Shown: positions 25,911 through 37,735 of the stretch, piece after piece | Numbering within the stretch: position 1 is the stretch's first letter | How the letters are laid out: each line of letters starts with the position of its first letter | Assembly: GCA_963556495.2 (NCBI GenBank) | Contig: OY747704.1 | Location: forward strand, 41,217,001 to 41,281,000 | From: Valencia hispanica | Taxonomy: Eukaryota; Chordata; Actinopteri; Cyprinodontiformes; Valenciidae | Length of the DNA stretch: 64,000 nucleotides | Direction of reading: 5' to 3' | The notes under the pieces: generated by a model | Told to the model about the DNA's origin: nothing | Database searches by the model: none | What the model saw: the letters and a program-made list of their open reading frames with translations, nothing else | Translations under genes and position numbers: made by a program

Positions 25911-27199
25911 GTATCCTGAACGACATAAAGGTGCATCTCAGATCCGTCTGAGTGCACCAGCACCTGTTTTTCATGCCCCAGCTCTTATCCTGATTATCTC
26001 TTTCAGTTAGGAGTACTTTCTGAAAACATTTTGACAGCCTGACCTTTATTAACGTTGGTAGAGCTGCTGCACCTCTCGGCGACACGTAATTTCCGAGCAT
26101 TACAGGGTCCACATTTACATCTCCTGTCAAAACAGTCTTGCCGCCCTTTTGACTTGCAGGCATTAAATCTTATTTTCTGTTCCTGTTTCATGTTCCTAAC
26201 TGTTCTTGAGGGCCCTGGGAGTTTTAATCTAAATTGAAAATTACCACAAAAGCACGGAGCCCGTCTGATAGCTCATACATATTGTAATTCTCTATTTTAT
26301 GACCGCTTTTTAAGTAGATAAGACAATTACTTGTGACAACGCAATTGAGCATGGTTAATGGACATTAAAACCCAATGAAGCAGTGCCTCTGAAAAATTTC
26401 TATAAGGTTGCAGCATTAATTTTCCGTTTGATGGTCGTGGAGTTAAATTAGCGCGCACACAGGACTCGGAATTTGTCTGTCTGGAAACCCGGCGGGGTTG
26501 CTGCCCACCTCGTCCTCCGTCTCTCCTCCTCATCAGCTGTCTGGTACAAACAGGAATATAATGGTTTAGTTTTCTGAACGTATTGAAGGGAGACAGCAGT
26601 TACTGTAATTTAGCAGCTGAGCGGAGAGTTAACAGTTTTCTGACCTTGCTCCCTATAATGCTGCCCTTGTGTATTCTTGTCTCCCCGATGTCTACAAGAC
26701 GAGTTTAATTCATGATGCAATGGCGAGAAAATCCAACCAGGAAAAAAGGCAGAAAAACGAATTGTCTCTCGTTTTTTTTTAAATACTTCAGACTATTTCT
26801 GAATGCAGTTGCATAAAGAAATAGAGACGTGACTCAGTGATCAGCTATGCATTGATTCCACACAAAGGCGGCTGCTGCGCTGCTATCACAAGATGGGCAT
26901 TTTTTTTCCATTTCAAAATGACTAGCAGCAATAAGATAATTTGTTGTTCATATCTGGAGCCCAACAGTGGACTTCTGATAAACTTCGTTGCCACAAGGAA
27001 GATGTTTGGGGAAACCCAGTCTGAGGGGAAGAGAGGGCCACAAACGCATTATCTAAAAGATTATTATAGTGGATATAAAAAGACCTACGCAAACATGTTC
27101 AAATACAGGTTTTTGTGTCGCAAAGACCAAGATAAAACCATTTCAGGGCATTTTCCACTTTCAGTGGGACCTCTACGACTCAGCTGAAAAACAGAAGGA

Positions 27200-27835
27200 C
27201 ATCTTGTAATTCAGTCCTTTCAGCAGCAATAGCACCCTAAATCTGTAATCTCCTGTTCATGGCCATCTCAAATCACCCCACAGTTTGCTTCAAGTGAAGC
27301 AATCCTTCTGTTGATTTGGATTTGGATGTAGAAGCCTGGAAATTTTATGCCAACACCTCCACCTCGACAAGGCCCAATTTCAGCTTAAGAAAAACAGCCC
27401 CAAACCATGATGCTGCCACCACTATGCTTTTCTATGGGTATGGTGTTCTTTTGATGATGTACAGTTATGTTTTTTGCCAAACATTCCTTTTGGAATAGTC
27501 TTAGGTAAGCTTATTAGAAAAGGCTTCCTTCTTGCCGTCCTACCCCATAACTCAGACATATGAAGAATACGGGAGCCCAGTATTAGCTTCATACTCGTGT
27601 TTTCTTTGATTTTAGAGGAAAATCCAGTTCTTGGTAATGTCACTGTTGGACTATATTTTTTCTACTTGGTAATTGTGTCCCTAGAAATTTCTTTATTTCT
27701 TGTACCGTGACACTTTAAGAGAAAGATGTCTGGTATACTTTTGAGGCTCTCCACATATTATGGTTTTTTTGCTGTGAGATGTGACCCAGAAGAAGTCTGC
27801 AAACAGCAAATGAACTGAATTTGGATTTTTTCTAC
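27200..27835 (-). mobile_element. Degenerate Tc1-like remnant of a second family
   Basis: The minus-strand text recalls a Tc1 family distinct from the one at 50 kb. GATGCTGCCACCAC lies at about 27408-27421. CTTCCTTCTTGCCGTCCTAC and ACTCAGACATATGAAGAATA follow, then CCAGTTCTTGGTAATGTCAC and TTTTGCTGTGAGATGTGACC, all landmarks of that family's transposase in reverse. Several blocks between them are missing. No usable frame remains. Confidence 0.62.
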
Positions 27836-27925
27836 CCATCTAAAGGATTTTAGAGATGTGTTGCACAGGTTGGGGGAAAATCTAAAAGGTGGATCTAAAA
27901 AAGGTTAATCTTTCTGTGACCCCCC

Positions 27926-28422
27926 CCCATGGCTTGTGGCAAACTGCAAACGGGACTTATGGTTTTCTTTTAACAATGACTTTTAACTAAGCCTGCTTTA
28001 AATTTCTCAATAACTTTATCCCTGACCTGTCTGGTGTGTTCTTTGGACTTCATGGTGTTGTTGCTCCCAACATTCTCTTAGACAACCTCTGAGGCCGTCA
28101 CAGGGCAGCTGTAATTGTACTGACATTAGATTACACACAGGTGCACTCTATTTAGTCATTAGCACTCATCAGACAATGTCTATGGGCAACTGACTGCACT
28201 CAGACCAAAGGGGGCTGAATAATTACGCACACCCCACTTTTCAGTTATTTATTTGTAAAAAATGTTTGGAATCATGCATGATTTTCGTTCCACTTCTCAC
28301 GTGTACACCACTTTGTATTGGTCTTTCACGAGGAATTCCAATAAAATTGATTAATGTTTGTGGCTGTAATGTGACAAAATGTGGAAAAGTTCAAGGGGGC
28401 AGAATACTTTTGCATGCCACTG
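27926..28422 (-). mobile_element. Tc1-like deletion derivative, sister of the 50-kb element
   Basis: Nearly the same sequence as the right side of the element at 50242-51839. GCAAACTGCAAACGGGACTT corresponds to about 51070-51089. It then jumps (a deletion of roughly 280 bases) to TAAGCCTGCTTTAAATTTCT and continues almost unchanged through the transposase start codon, 5' UTR and terminal inverted repeat to CCACTG followed by TA. The left terminal repeat and the catalytic half are absent, so the copy cannot move even with transposase supplied. Confidence 0.88.
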
Positions 28423-28675
28423 TATATCCACTTTATGTAAGAAACGCTATGAAGAATAATTGCTTTTCAAATTGCATCAAGCTCTCTTTCAACATTTAAA
28501 ATATAGCAGGGGATTTAAACCCCTCTGGAAATGGATTGTAAATCCATTTTTCTGTCTCTTAGTGATAGTCCACAATTGGTGAGGTGTTTCCTTTTGAAAT
28601 CTTCAGTCAACAGGCTTGTTTACCCATCGCTTCTTTCTTTTTTTTTTGACCGTGTGTGTTTTTGTGTTGTGGCAG

Positions 28676-28807
28676 TATTCCAGGTTCAGCAGTGTGTGCC
28701 TACGACATGGCGGAGGTGGCCCGTGCCTTCACTGGGCGTTTCAAAGAGCAGAAATCCCCAGACTCCACCTGGACGCCTTTTCCTGAGGAGAGGGTTCCCA
28801 AGCCGAG
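28676..28807 (+). CDS. sema6a: Semaphorin-6A-like, window exon 8
   Basis: 132-nt exon, phase 2-2, TGTGGCAG acceptor and GTACAA donor. After completing the Ser codon it reads [20 protein letters not shown], then [20 protein letters not shown] and PKP with a split Arg. (S)[11 protein letters not shown] and [14 protein letters not shown] match SEMA6A closely. The main divergence is AEVARA in place of LDIASV. Cys in AVCAY is one of the conserved Sema cysteines. Confidence 0.96.
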
Positions 28808-29047
28808 GTACAAACAACACACACACGACGAGTGCATTAAATACAGAATAGACTCTCTTCCTTCTATCATTCCCAATCACTGCTCTCAATAAGACACAGG
28901 TCAGTTCTTTAGAAGACTTGTCTTAAAATATGACTCGGTTGTCGAATCCAGCACTGCCCCCCCCCCCACACACACACTTACCGGCACTTCTTTTAAAGAA
29001 AGAGGGCGCCATATTTTAGTACAGATACTGCGCATCATCTAGTGTGC

Positions 29048-29745
29048 CTTGAAAAACTATTTACAGTGAATTGGAGGCAGAATGATACAGGGGTTATAAC
29101 ATTTTTTACCAATAAAAATCTGAGAAGCAGAAAGTGCATTTGTATTCAGCCCCCCTGGGTCTTTGTAGAAACACCTTTTGAGGAATGTCTCTACCAGTTT
29201 TGCGGATCCAGAGACTGAAATGTTCTGCTCATTCTTCCTTGAAAACAGCCCAGCTGAGTTAGGCTGGATGAAGAGCATCTGTCAACATCAATTTTTCAGG
29301 TCCTGCCACAGAATCTCTTCATGTTTAAGGTTGTCCTGCTGGAAGGTGGAGCTCTCTCCTAGTCTCAGGTCTTTTGAAGGTTTTCCCCAAGAATTCCCCT
29401 ATATTTAGCTTTGTCCATCTTGCCATTAACTCTGAAACGTTTTTCTGTCTCTGCTGAAGAAAAGCATCACCACAACATGATTCTGCTACCATGTGTAATA
29501 ACAGTAGGTGTGTTCAGGGTGATTAGCAATGTTTATTATATTTGGGTATAAGAATAATGGGGGTTGAATGTAATCCACACTTTTACCATTTGTATTTTTA
29601 CTTTGAAAACCATATATACTTTTACCCTGTTTGTGCTACTTTGTGTTGGCCTACCACATAAAATCCTGATAAAAACACAAACGGTTTTGGTTGTAATGTG
29701 ACAAAACGTTCAAGAGGCATGAATACTTTTCCAAGATGATGTGCA
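29048..29745 (-). mobile_element. Tc1-like transposon remnant
   Basis: Reverse-strand remnant of the main Tc1 family. The region from CATTTGTATTCAGCCCCCCT through GAATGTCTCTACCAGTTTTGC and GGTTGTCCTGCTGGAAGGTGGA to AGCATCACCACAACATGATTCTGCTACCA corresponds piece by piece to 50440-50925 of the copy at 50 kb. It then jumps to the right terminal repeat (GTGTTGGCCTACCACATAAAATCC and ATGAATACTTTTCCAAGATG). The N-terminal half of the transposase is deleted and the frame is broken many times. Confidence 0.8.
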
Positions 29746-31077
29746 AATATCCACCCTCACTCACATAAACGCAGCCTTTTTTCAAAGTTGCATGTGTTAG
29801 CTGCCCGGTTCCCCACCCGCAGCTTCATAGGCATCATGAAATGAAGCATGAGATCATTTTAAATATGGCTGGCTAATTCTACAAATGTACCAACCTAATC
29901 AATCTCCCATCTCTCATTATTTTGAGCACTGAGAGTTTTCTTCTGTCCTCAAGGGTGAAAAACACTGATTTACTACAAAGATCTAGGCAAGGGTAATTGT
30001 TGGTGGGTCTTTGCTTAAAGCTACGGGATTTGATTCCTCAAAAAAAGGCTCTATATTGCTAATTGTAATGCATAAATGAATGTATATGAGTGAGTTCACC
30101 TCTTTTTACCTCAATTAGTATATATAATGACTTACTCATGTTCAGTGAGGTCAGACATTTCGAGAAGCAGACATGCTCATGTTTGCTTAGTGCAGTAATT
30201 GATGGAATTGATTAAATTTCTACTCTCCACCGCTTTCAGACCCTTTTTATCTACAGGCAAGCAGATGGAGAGTTGTAACAATGCCACCAAGGTCGGGTCC
30301 TGTGGCAGTCTGTTCCTCCATGTGCTACACTCTCAAACCCAATCATTTGCAGATTTTCATATTTAATACATGTCTGTTTCGGTTCTGCCGTCCATATGTG
30401 TGCATATACCCCGTGGACTAACAGCAGATATTCTTCCTTAACTTATTTCAGGGTAAAGTAGAGGGCTCATAGTTTTGGGAACCTCCTTTAGGTTTGGGGT
30501 TTTACAGTTAAACCAGGCTTTTTCCAGTAGTAATACACTAAGTTTTGTTGCCAGTTTCCCACCTTTGGTTCTTGAAAAGTTTGATCTGCTGAATCTGATT
30601 TTTCTTTAAGAACCATAATAGTCAGGATCCAACATATTTTTGTGTTGTAAAGTGGTTGCTGATCAACAGGGTTTTACCACTTAATTTCTTTTTAAACTTA
30701 GAGTTTACATTTTAATTGTAATTAGCAGTTAGCATCATTAGTTAGCTTTAAACTAACAGTAAACAAAAGTCTTGTTGTGTCTCAAAGAGGAGTACATCTC
30801 AAAGTCTGAACCAGAGCCTCCTTTGGGTCAGATCCCCTTTAGAAATTAAACAAAGAATAATTTTCCATTTATTTATCGGCAGAAGAAACACTGAAAGTTT
30901 TTATTTCTTTATTCTATTCAATAAATAAATCAAAACTAAAACTTTCACAGTATTAGATATTATAAAGGCTTCAATCAACTGCTTGAACTTTGTCCATGTT
31001 TTTTCAACTTGAATAAAAATACTGATACGCCTGATGCATAAATGAAGATAGTCTTTTATTCCTTCAATTTAAACCTC

Positions 31078-31275
31078 CTCAAGGGCAGGTGTCCTGTAAC
31101 TTTTAGATGTGTCCTTGGTCCAACACACCTGAAACAAATTGCTGAATTACCTCTCAGCATGCAGTCAAGTTCACAAGAGTCCTGCTAATGACCCTAATTA
31201 TTTGATTTTAGGAGTGTTGAAGCAGAGATGCATCTTAAAGTTGCATGGCACCAGCCCTCGAGGACCGGAGTCTGA
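31078..31275. mobile_element. Short palindromic MITE, copy A
   Basis: About 200 bp with complementary arms: GTGTCCTGTAACTTTTAGAT and GTCCAACACACCTGAA on the left against GTGTTGAAGCAGAGATGCAT and GGCACCAGCCCTCGAGGACC on the right. The same element, shorter, is nested in the Tc1 at 56833-56975. It resembles a very common fish non-autonomous DNA transposon. I cannot fix the superfamily from one copy. Confidence 0.65.
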
Positions 31276-31376
31276 GTTCTTCACAATAAAGTAACTAAAT
31301 TAGCAGGTCACACATCAAAGATTGGAAATGCATATTGGCCACAAAAAGCCTATTGTTTCAACCTGTATTGAAATTA

Positions 31377-31446
31377 CTGTCTTGTAAAGTGCCTTCAGAT
31401 GATATCTGTTGTGAATCGGCTCTATATAAAAAATTTATTTAATTGA
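31377..31446 (+). mobile_element. L2-type LINE 3' tail fragment
   Basis: CTTGTAAAGTGCCTTCAGAT followed by GATATCTGTTGTGAATCGGC and TCTATATAAAAAATTTATTT matches the 3' terminus seen on teleost L2-like LINEs (GTAAAGTGCCTTGAGATGA form). Only about 70 bases remain. Confidence 0.6.
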
Positions 31447-31495
31447 ACAGATGGCATATCTCCATAGGAAAAAAAGCTTTCTTTGAATAAAGGGT

Positions 31496-31560
31496 AAATG
31501 GGCTGTACTTAAATAGCTTTTATCTAGTTGTGAAGACTTCAAAGTGCTTCACTAGGGTCG
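31496..31560 (+). repeat. Small interspersed-repeat tail fragment
   Basis: AAATGGGCTGTACTTAAATA followed by ...CAAAGTGCTTCAC resembles the tail shared by several teleost SINEs and LINEs ('GTAAATGG.CTGTA.TTGTATAG..CTTT'). Short and diverged. Confidence 0.4.
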
Positions 31561-32587
31561 TGCAGAGACCTTTAGAGGGGCAGATGCTCATAGTTAACAA
31601 AGGGGCACACAACAATAACAACAACACCAACAACGATATAACTCATAGTGTACCATCCTAAATAACAACAACCAATATTCATCAAGAATCTAATAGGGAA
31701 TTGCAACATAATATCTGAATATCATCAGATGGGGGCCATGCAAAGCAAAAGCAGCCAATTTTTTATTTGATGGGGTACAATGTTGCTGTTGAGATGCTGC
31801 TGCTGGGCTGTGTTGATCTCAGACTGTAGACATTGAAAAGACCATAGGAGAGCTGGTAGCTAATTAAGGAAGTGTTATAAAGTATGTTATGGAATATTAA
31901 AGTTGCCGCGGTGTTTCACTAATTAAACCCTAATAATATCTGACTGATTAATCTCCACAGCAACTCAGCTGCAGACAGCTTTAAAGATCAAAACAGCTCA
32001 GAAGGCCTACTTTTACTTTTCTATAGTAGTGTTAGCAGCTCAAGACTTAGATTTGTAAGGTGAAGAGGTAAAATAAATGTATCTCTTCAGCACAACATTT
32101 CGAATATATATAATATAAAAACTTCATTTATTTATTCGGAAAGAATTAAATTCATTTATTTAACAAATCCATTTCAAATTTTATTAAAACTTTATGTATA
32201 AATATACATTTTTGGACATTTTGATTTATCAAATTGTGGCACATCTGGATTTCCATTCCTACTGATGTCCAAATTGTTGGGGAAGAAAAAAATTAACAAA
32301 AACAGTTTTATGCAATTTTAAAATCAGGACTATGTTTTCCTTCACAAACATGTCTATTTTGAAAAAAAATATTCTTGGCAATAACTTAATAGTTGGAGTG
32401 CCCAGTTCTGGGTTCCCCCCTCTACCAGTGTAGTATAGTAGTGTAGCCTATATCCTACTTCCCTGCCTCACTTGCAAAGCAAAGCAACTCAGGACAAAGG
32501 GGGTAAAGGCATGTCAAGGATGAGCATTGATTGACTATCACCATATGACTGATGGCAGCCAGATCCTTTTATTTATCTAAATTGTTA

Positions 32588-32937
32588 TTAATAGTTAAAT
32601 GTTACTGTTGATGTGCAAAGGTAGGCCTCTACACACACAAACACTTTAAAGACACTTGGGGCATCGGGGAGGAATGGGACAGATGCCCAAACCCCCTCTG
32701 CGCATGTCTGCTTCACACTACATTCAATCATTCCCTGGGGCACAATGACAGAAGCGAGGCTGCAGAGCACCGGCACCACCGGGCCCTTTGACCACCTCTA
32801 GTAGGCAAGGCAGGCAAAGTGTCTTGCCCAAGGACACCACAACAACAACAACAACAGGACGGACGGAGCGGGGTTTTGAATCAGCAACCCTCAGGTTACA
32901 GGACAAGCTCCTACCTCCTGAGCCACAGTCGCCTCGT
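32588..32937 (-). mobile_element. tRNA-derived SINE
   Basis: On the minus strand from about 32937 the sequence starts like a tRNA. GCGACTGTGGCTCAGGAGGT includes the RNA polymerase III A box (TGGCTCAGGAGG). About 30 bases on, GGTTGCTGATTCAAAACC occupies the B-box position (usual GGTTCGAnTCC, here mutated). A body typical of teleost SINEs follows: GTCCTTGGGCAAGACACTTT, GCCTACTAGAGGTGGTCAAA and CAGCCTCGCTTCTGTCATTG. A (GTT)n expansion interrupts it at 32838-32855. The 3' LINE-like tail is lost or unrecognisable. It is not a functional tRNA gene. Confidence 0.78.
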
Positions 32938-33797
32938 AATAGATCCTTACACCTTTAGTGCTTCCTCTAGCTTAATTTTGAAGACCCTTTCTGATACTGA
33001 AAATTTAGAACTCTGCTGTTAGCGCGACCTGTTGCTGCTTAGGTATGCTGCCTACTGTGCTGGAAAATGTTTCAGATTAGTCAGGGTATATGTCAAGCTG
33101 AAAAAGTTTTAAAAACTCATTTTAAGGGCTGTTCCAGGATGTTGGAAGGAGGCTTCTTCAGATGAGTCAAACCACATTCCTTCGTGAAATTATTTCCAGG
33201 TCTAAATTGTGAAACAAAATATGGGGAAAGAGGGCAAACCTGAATTTTTCTAAATTTCTATACCAGTGGCTGCACATCTGCTCATTTTAAAATAATATGC
33301 ATTCCTCTAGAGGAGGTACAAATGTATATTTTGAGGCTTGCTCCTTACATATTTATAGTGCAAGGCCAGCTGGCTAACATTTAAAGGACCTGGTGTGTGT
33401 TACAGTATGTGCTGTGAAAGGGTATCAAAGAGCACATTGTAAAGAGGTTTACAAGCTCTCCGAGGTGACATGCCTGCAAAGAGGATACACAATCAAAAGC
33501 AGCTTCTTTTTCACCAGCTCCCTGTAAACAGATCACACTGATAGAACATCTCAGTGCATTACCTCAAACTCAGAAAAGAAGACATCATGTGTCCTCCTGT
33601 TTGACCGTAGGCTGTAGGAATAAGTGTTTGGTCATTTATGGCTTCACTCTTATTGATTTTAAGGAAATTAGACTCTCTGTCCTCTGGCGGCCTCTTGTTA
33701 TAAAGTGGTTTTTCATTTGAACTTTTCCTCTATATGGCAGTTTTCTTCCCATCTTTCTCATATTTTGTTCCTTCCTCTCCCTCCACTCCATTTGCAG

Positions 33798-33953
33798 ACC
33801 TGGCAGCTGTGCTGGCACTCCATCCATGGAGAGGTACAAGGTATCCAATGAGTTCCCCGATGACACACTCAACTTCATCAAGATGCATCCCCTGATGGAC
33901 GAGGCTGTGCCCTCTATCGCTCACAGGCCCTGGTTTCTCAAGACCATGGTGCG
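33798..33953 (+). CDS. sema6a: Semaphorin-6A-like, window exon 9
   Basis: 156-nt exon, phase 2-2, CATTTGCAG acceptor and GTAAGT donor. It reads (R)[19 protein letters not shown], then [20 protein letters not shown] and [12 protein letters not shown] with a split Arg. [20 protein letters not shown] is shared with SEMA6A and 6B. Mammalian class 6 proteins have PGCC here; this copy has PG-Ser-Cys. The second Cys, which other classes also keep, is present, so the core disulphide should survive while the class-specific extra Cys is lost. Confidence 0.96.
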
Positions 33954-34665
33954 GTAAGTACCTCACACTCCAAAAGCTGGCTGTCGTAAGAGGTTCGTGA
34001 GCCTCTTCAGCCCAGGCCAGCAATTATCTGAAGTGCTGCTCAGAGAGTTAGACTCATTAAAAGACAGTAGTGCTCCCTCACAAACCCACAACTGACCTAT
34101 TTTTCTTGGAGTGGAGGAAACACTAATTCAGACCTTACTATATTGTTCCCTGAACGACAGTGTAGTAATCTTTGGAAGGAATATTTGAAATATTTGCTGA
34201 TGTTTATCTTAATCCTTAGCTCATTCAAAACATCTATAAGGCTTTATTAAAGACATTGTTTCTTCTCTTATGGCTAGGAAGGTCCCAAGTGAGAATGTAC
34301 TGGAGTGCAAACTTCATTGTTGTCAGTGTGGCTTTTTCCCCTATGCTGTGGAGCTTTCCTAAAAGCCAATGCAGCAGGGCCCTTTTTGTTAGGTCTTAAA
34401 GATGTATCATGGTTTTATGTAAGCTATACATGAAGAGTTCTATCAAACACATGGTTCAAGTGCTAGATATCAAACTCCATCACCAGTTAAGAACTGATTT
34501 GTTCTTAAATGACCAAGAAGTAAGCGAGGTGTGAAGTTGTATCACCACGCCTTGTAAATGTTGTTTTTTAGCATCCGTGTAGATGATTACAGCGCAGGGA
34601 GACGGTTTGACTGCATGCATGACATTACAGTGTTTGTCTTGTCATCCCAGCAAACACACATCTTA

Positions 34666-35161
34666 CCCCTCCTTTCCACCGGACATGTAAGCAGCACGTT
34701 ACAGGAGCAGCACGTCATACGCAGCTAATAGCCACCACTGTAGTCAATAGAACCCTTTCCATCGGAGGCGAAAGCAGCACGAGTCTACCGAGTCTCAGGA
34801 GCGTCATGTCGCAGCACTTTTCTAAATATACGCGGCAGTCCTATTTTCTACGCAGTACGCCTCTGAAACACGTAAATTTCTACATTTTGGATAGGGGAAG
34901 ACAGGAAATATACCTTTTGGAGTCATGTTGTTGTCTTTTCCTGGTTATTGTTGTCATAGACGTTTATATATGTCTATGGTTGTTGTGTTTACTGACGAAA
35001 CCACGCGTGTTTTTGCTAATCTCGCGTGATTTCGTGCTCTCTTGGTGACAGCCGCTTCCCTGCTGCTATGCGCCTCATACGCACCCGGTGGAAAGGGCCA
35101 AGCAGTAGAATACGCAAGTGAAACGTGCTGCTCCTGTAACGTGCCGCTTGCAAAAGAGGGG
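34666..35161. mobile_element. PIF/Harbinger-type MITE with TTA target duplication
   Basis: A 496-bp element flanked on both sides by TTA (34663-34665 and 35162-35164), the target duplication usual for PIF/Harbinger. The termini are CCCCTC and GAGGGG. About 30 bases in from each end lies an inverted match of roughly 22 bases (CACGTTACAGGAGCAGCACG on the left, its complement at about 35124-35145). CTTTCCACCGG- and GCAGCACG-like words recur several times inside, also in inverted orientation (CGGTGGAAAGGG near 35086-35097). It has no transposase; the 80-residue frame inside has no family match. Confidence 0.8.
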
Positions 35162-35329
35162 TTAATGTCACAAGTCTAATTCATAAAGGCTCTTTTAAGT
35201 GACAGCTTCTGTTTAACATTCTTTTACAACAGTGACCAGCATATCTGACCTTTGATTATAAGCCTGGTGGTTTTCATAAACATTGAGCCACAAAAAGCAT
35301 TTATAAATCAGTTTAAAACAGTGAATGTA

Positions 35330-35657
35330 GAGCTTCACCATTTTGCGATATTTTGCAATAGTGATAATATTGGTGAATAATGCAACGACGATATAATTTT
35401 AGATATATGCCTGTTTTTTATTTCCTCTCTTTCTCGTTATGGCTTCAACCACTCTGTGACCTTTAGCATTTTGGGCAATGTCATTTGTGTTTGGTGTGAG
35501 ACTCTGTCCAACTGGCTACATATTAAATTAGCATGAAAAATGCATAATTGTTGTCATAACGGCAACAGTTATTGCACTCCAAACAGTCTTTTGTGAAATT
35601 AATATTGCACTTACTAATATTGTGATGACAATATATTTGCAATATCTTGTGCAGCTC
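35330..35657. mobile_element. TA-flanked AT-rich MITE
   Basis: 328-bp element with inverted ends, GAGCTTCACCATTTTGCGAT on the left and ATTTGCAATATCTTGTGCAG..CTC on the right, flanked by TA on both sides. The arms contain GTGATAATATTG / CAATATTGTGATGAC words that pair with each other. Such 'GCACAATAT.GCAATAT' MITEs are common in fish. The TA duplication is compatible with Tc1/mariner mobilisation, though other TA-targeting families are possible. Confidence 0.62.
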
Positions 35658-37659
35658 TAGTGTACACAGCTCTATGTGGAGCTCTATCTGACTAAACTTT
35701 ACAAAATGATAAGAAGACATTTAAAGAATAGTTCCTACACATTTATTATGTCAAAATTAAGAATTTTTCAAGACCCAGATTTCCAAAGAACTCCTTCCAT
35801 TTTTGTGCTTTTTACAATATAATACAAAAGTTCACAATGGATGGATAGATGGATGGATGGATAGATAAAGGACTAAGAGTCTAAGAACCCTGAATGATGA
35901 TAAAAATTGAAAATGAAGAGCTAATCTTTCTTTTTTTTATGAATGTAGAAACTCAGCTTTTTGTATTATCTAACTATTATCATGTCTAGCTAAAGAGCTA
36001 GATCATGTAGATTGGTCTCCAGGAGTCCGCTGTCCAGCCCTAGTGTATGCAGAGTTTTTTTTCCAGTCCGGCAAAGAGTTGGTGCCAAGATAGCACCGGA
36101 TTTTCTTTTCTTTTTTTCTTCCTTTACGAAAACAAAGCACCGGATTTTCAATGCAAAAAGTGGTGCTACAGTGATACACTGACCTCCATTTAGAAATGGA
36201 CTTGGTTTGGTAGAAAAGTTTTTACAGAGACTTAAGCTGGGTTCAAGCACTACAACATATTCTTAATTGCAACATTATATTGTTACATTTATCCTTCTTT
36301 GTTTGTACTGAGTTTTACCTGCTGCTGCTCTGGATTTAGGGATTGTATAGCCACATCCTATTACATGCCTCATTGGTGGGACGTTCATTTTAATAAGCTG
36401 TTACTTAAAAATTCCATGGAAGATTTATGTTTTTTAAAATCATATCAGACTTCTGTGTTTTCGCTGTCATAATATAAATAGCCTTGCGTCATAGAGCTCA
36501 TTAGCATTTCTTATTTGAAATATCACCTCAGTCAGCAGAACATGCCGATTAACATGTGGGCCAGTTGCTGAACGAATTATTTAAGCTTCAAAAGTATCAC
36601 AAAAGCATGTGGAGTGGATGTAAAAACGCCTGTTGGGGTGTTATCGTGGATTACTATTTTTGAGCTGAAGTCAACTGGAAATGAAATCAGTAATTGGATT
36701 TGATCCTTGTCACACCCCAGAGAGGACACCCAAATATCAAGTACAGGCTTTTTGCTCAATATGTATAAGCTTTTTTTTGTCTTGAGATTTTCTGCGCCAT
36801 GGCAGGGAGCTCAGTTAACTGGACGCAGTCAATCACTTCAAAGAGGGGAACACACACAGAAAAATAATACTCACTGTGATTTTTGTTATCTGGATCTAAA
36901 TAGGAAAGACAGACATTGCTGTATTCACTGAGATTGTATTATTTCACTGAGTTAAACCCCCAATTTCACACCCTTTGGAGCTCCTGGTAAGACTGAATGG
37001 ATCAAAACCTAATTATAACTTCAGATTTTTGGTATTGTGGATTGGACTAAGAAATTGTTGCTGAGCATTTTAGGTAAAATGTTCAGTAAGAGGGAGAAGG
37101 GTGGTATGTGCTCCATGATCTTCAAATACATTTTATCTTTAGAGGAACATTTATTTGCTAGTGCATTTTACACGGTGAACACTCAGTCAACATTAATGAT
37201 GGCAATGGTGGACTTCCTAGATTTCCGGATCAGGTTTCATCTGTAATCTTTAAATCCAATCTACTTCTACTAACCCCTAAAGCCTTAAGCTCTGTTTTTC
37301 AAGTTTCCATCTTGAAACATCCTCAAATCCAGTTAGCAACAACTCCTTAACTTTAGAGCCAAACAGAACAACATCAGGCTTTATGGAAATAAGCTGCCAC
37401 AAGGAGGTCTATAATACAGCAAGGCCAAGTCATAAGGGTTCCACCATACCCTATTCCCTGACATTTAATCAGATAGGGTTGTAAATATTTCCCTGATCAA
37501 TCTGAGTCAAATGTGTCATTAGTTATTTCTGATTAAATTAAATTAAAATTGATTTGATAAATCTGAATTGCCCCAATTCTAACAGCTGTCATCTCTGTGC
37601 ACTTTACAAACATATCTGATTCAAAAGCAGTTAAATATAATCTAATTTAGTCCAACTTC

Positions 37660-37735
37660 AGTTCAGTTCAATTCATTCATAAAAATCCCTGATCATGAGC
37701 AAGCATTTGGTAACAGTGGAAAGAAAAAACTAGCC
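37660..37735 (-). mobile_element. L2-type LINE 3' UTR scrap
   Basis: TTCAGTTCAATTCATTCATA followed by CATGAGCAAGCATTTGGTAA and CAGTGGAAAGAAAAAAC resembles the complement of a teleost L2-like 3' UTR. Only about 75 bases; low certainty. Confidence 0.4.

Larger units (their letters stand above)
25911..28675 (+). other. Intron between exons 7 and 8
   Basis: 2765-nt GT-AG intron. Its 3' half is mostly two Tc1-type remnants (27200-27835 and 27926-28422). The 5' half (25.9-27.2 kb) shows only short frames and nothing I can name. Confidence 0.75.
28808..33797 (+). other. Intron between exons 8 and 9
   Basis: 4990-nt GT-AG intron containing a Tc1 remnant (29048-29745), a short palindromic MITE (31078-31275), a LINE tail (31377-31446), a repeat scrap (31496-31560) and a tRNA-derived SINE (32588-32937), all listed. 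The remainder is AT-rich with short frames only. Confidence 0.75.

Noticed and set aside
32870..32937. Possible tRNA gene (A- and B-box-like words on the minus strand)
   Set aside because: The B box is mutated, no cloverleaf can be completed, and the sequence continues into a SINE body.
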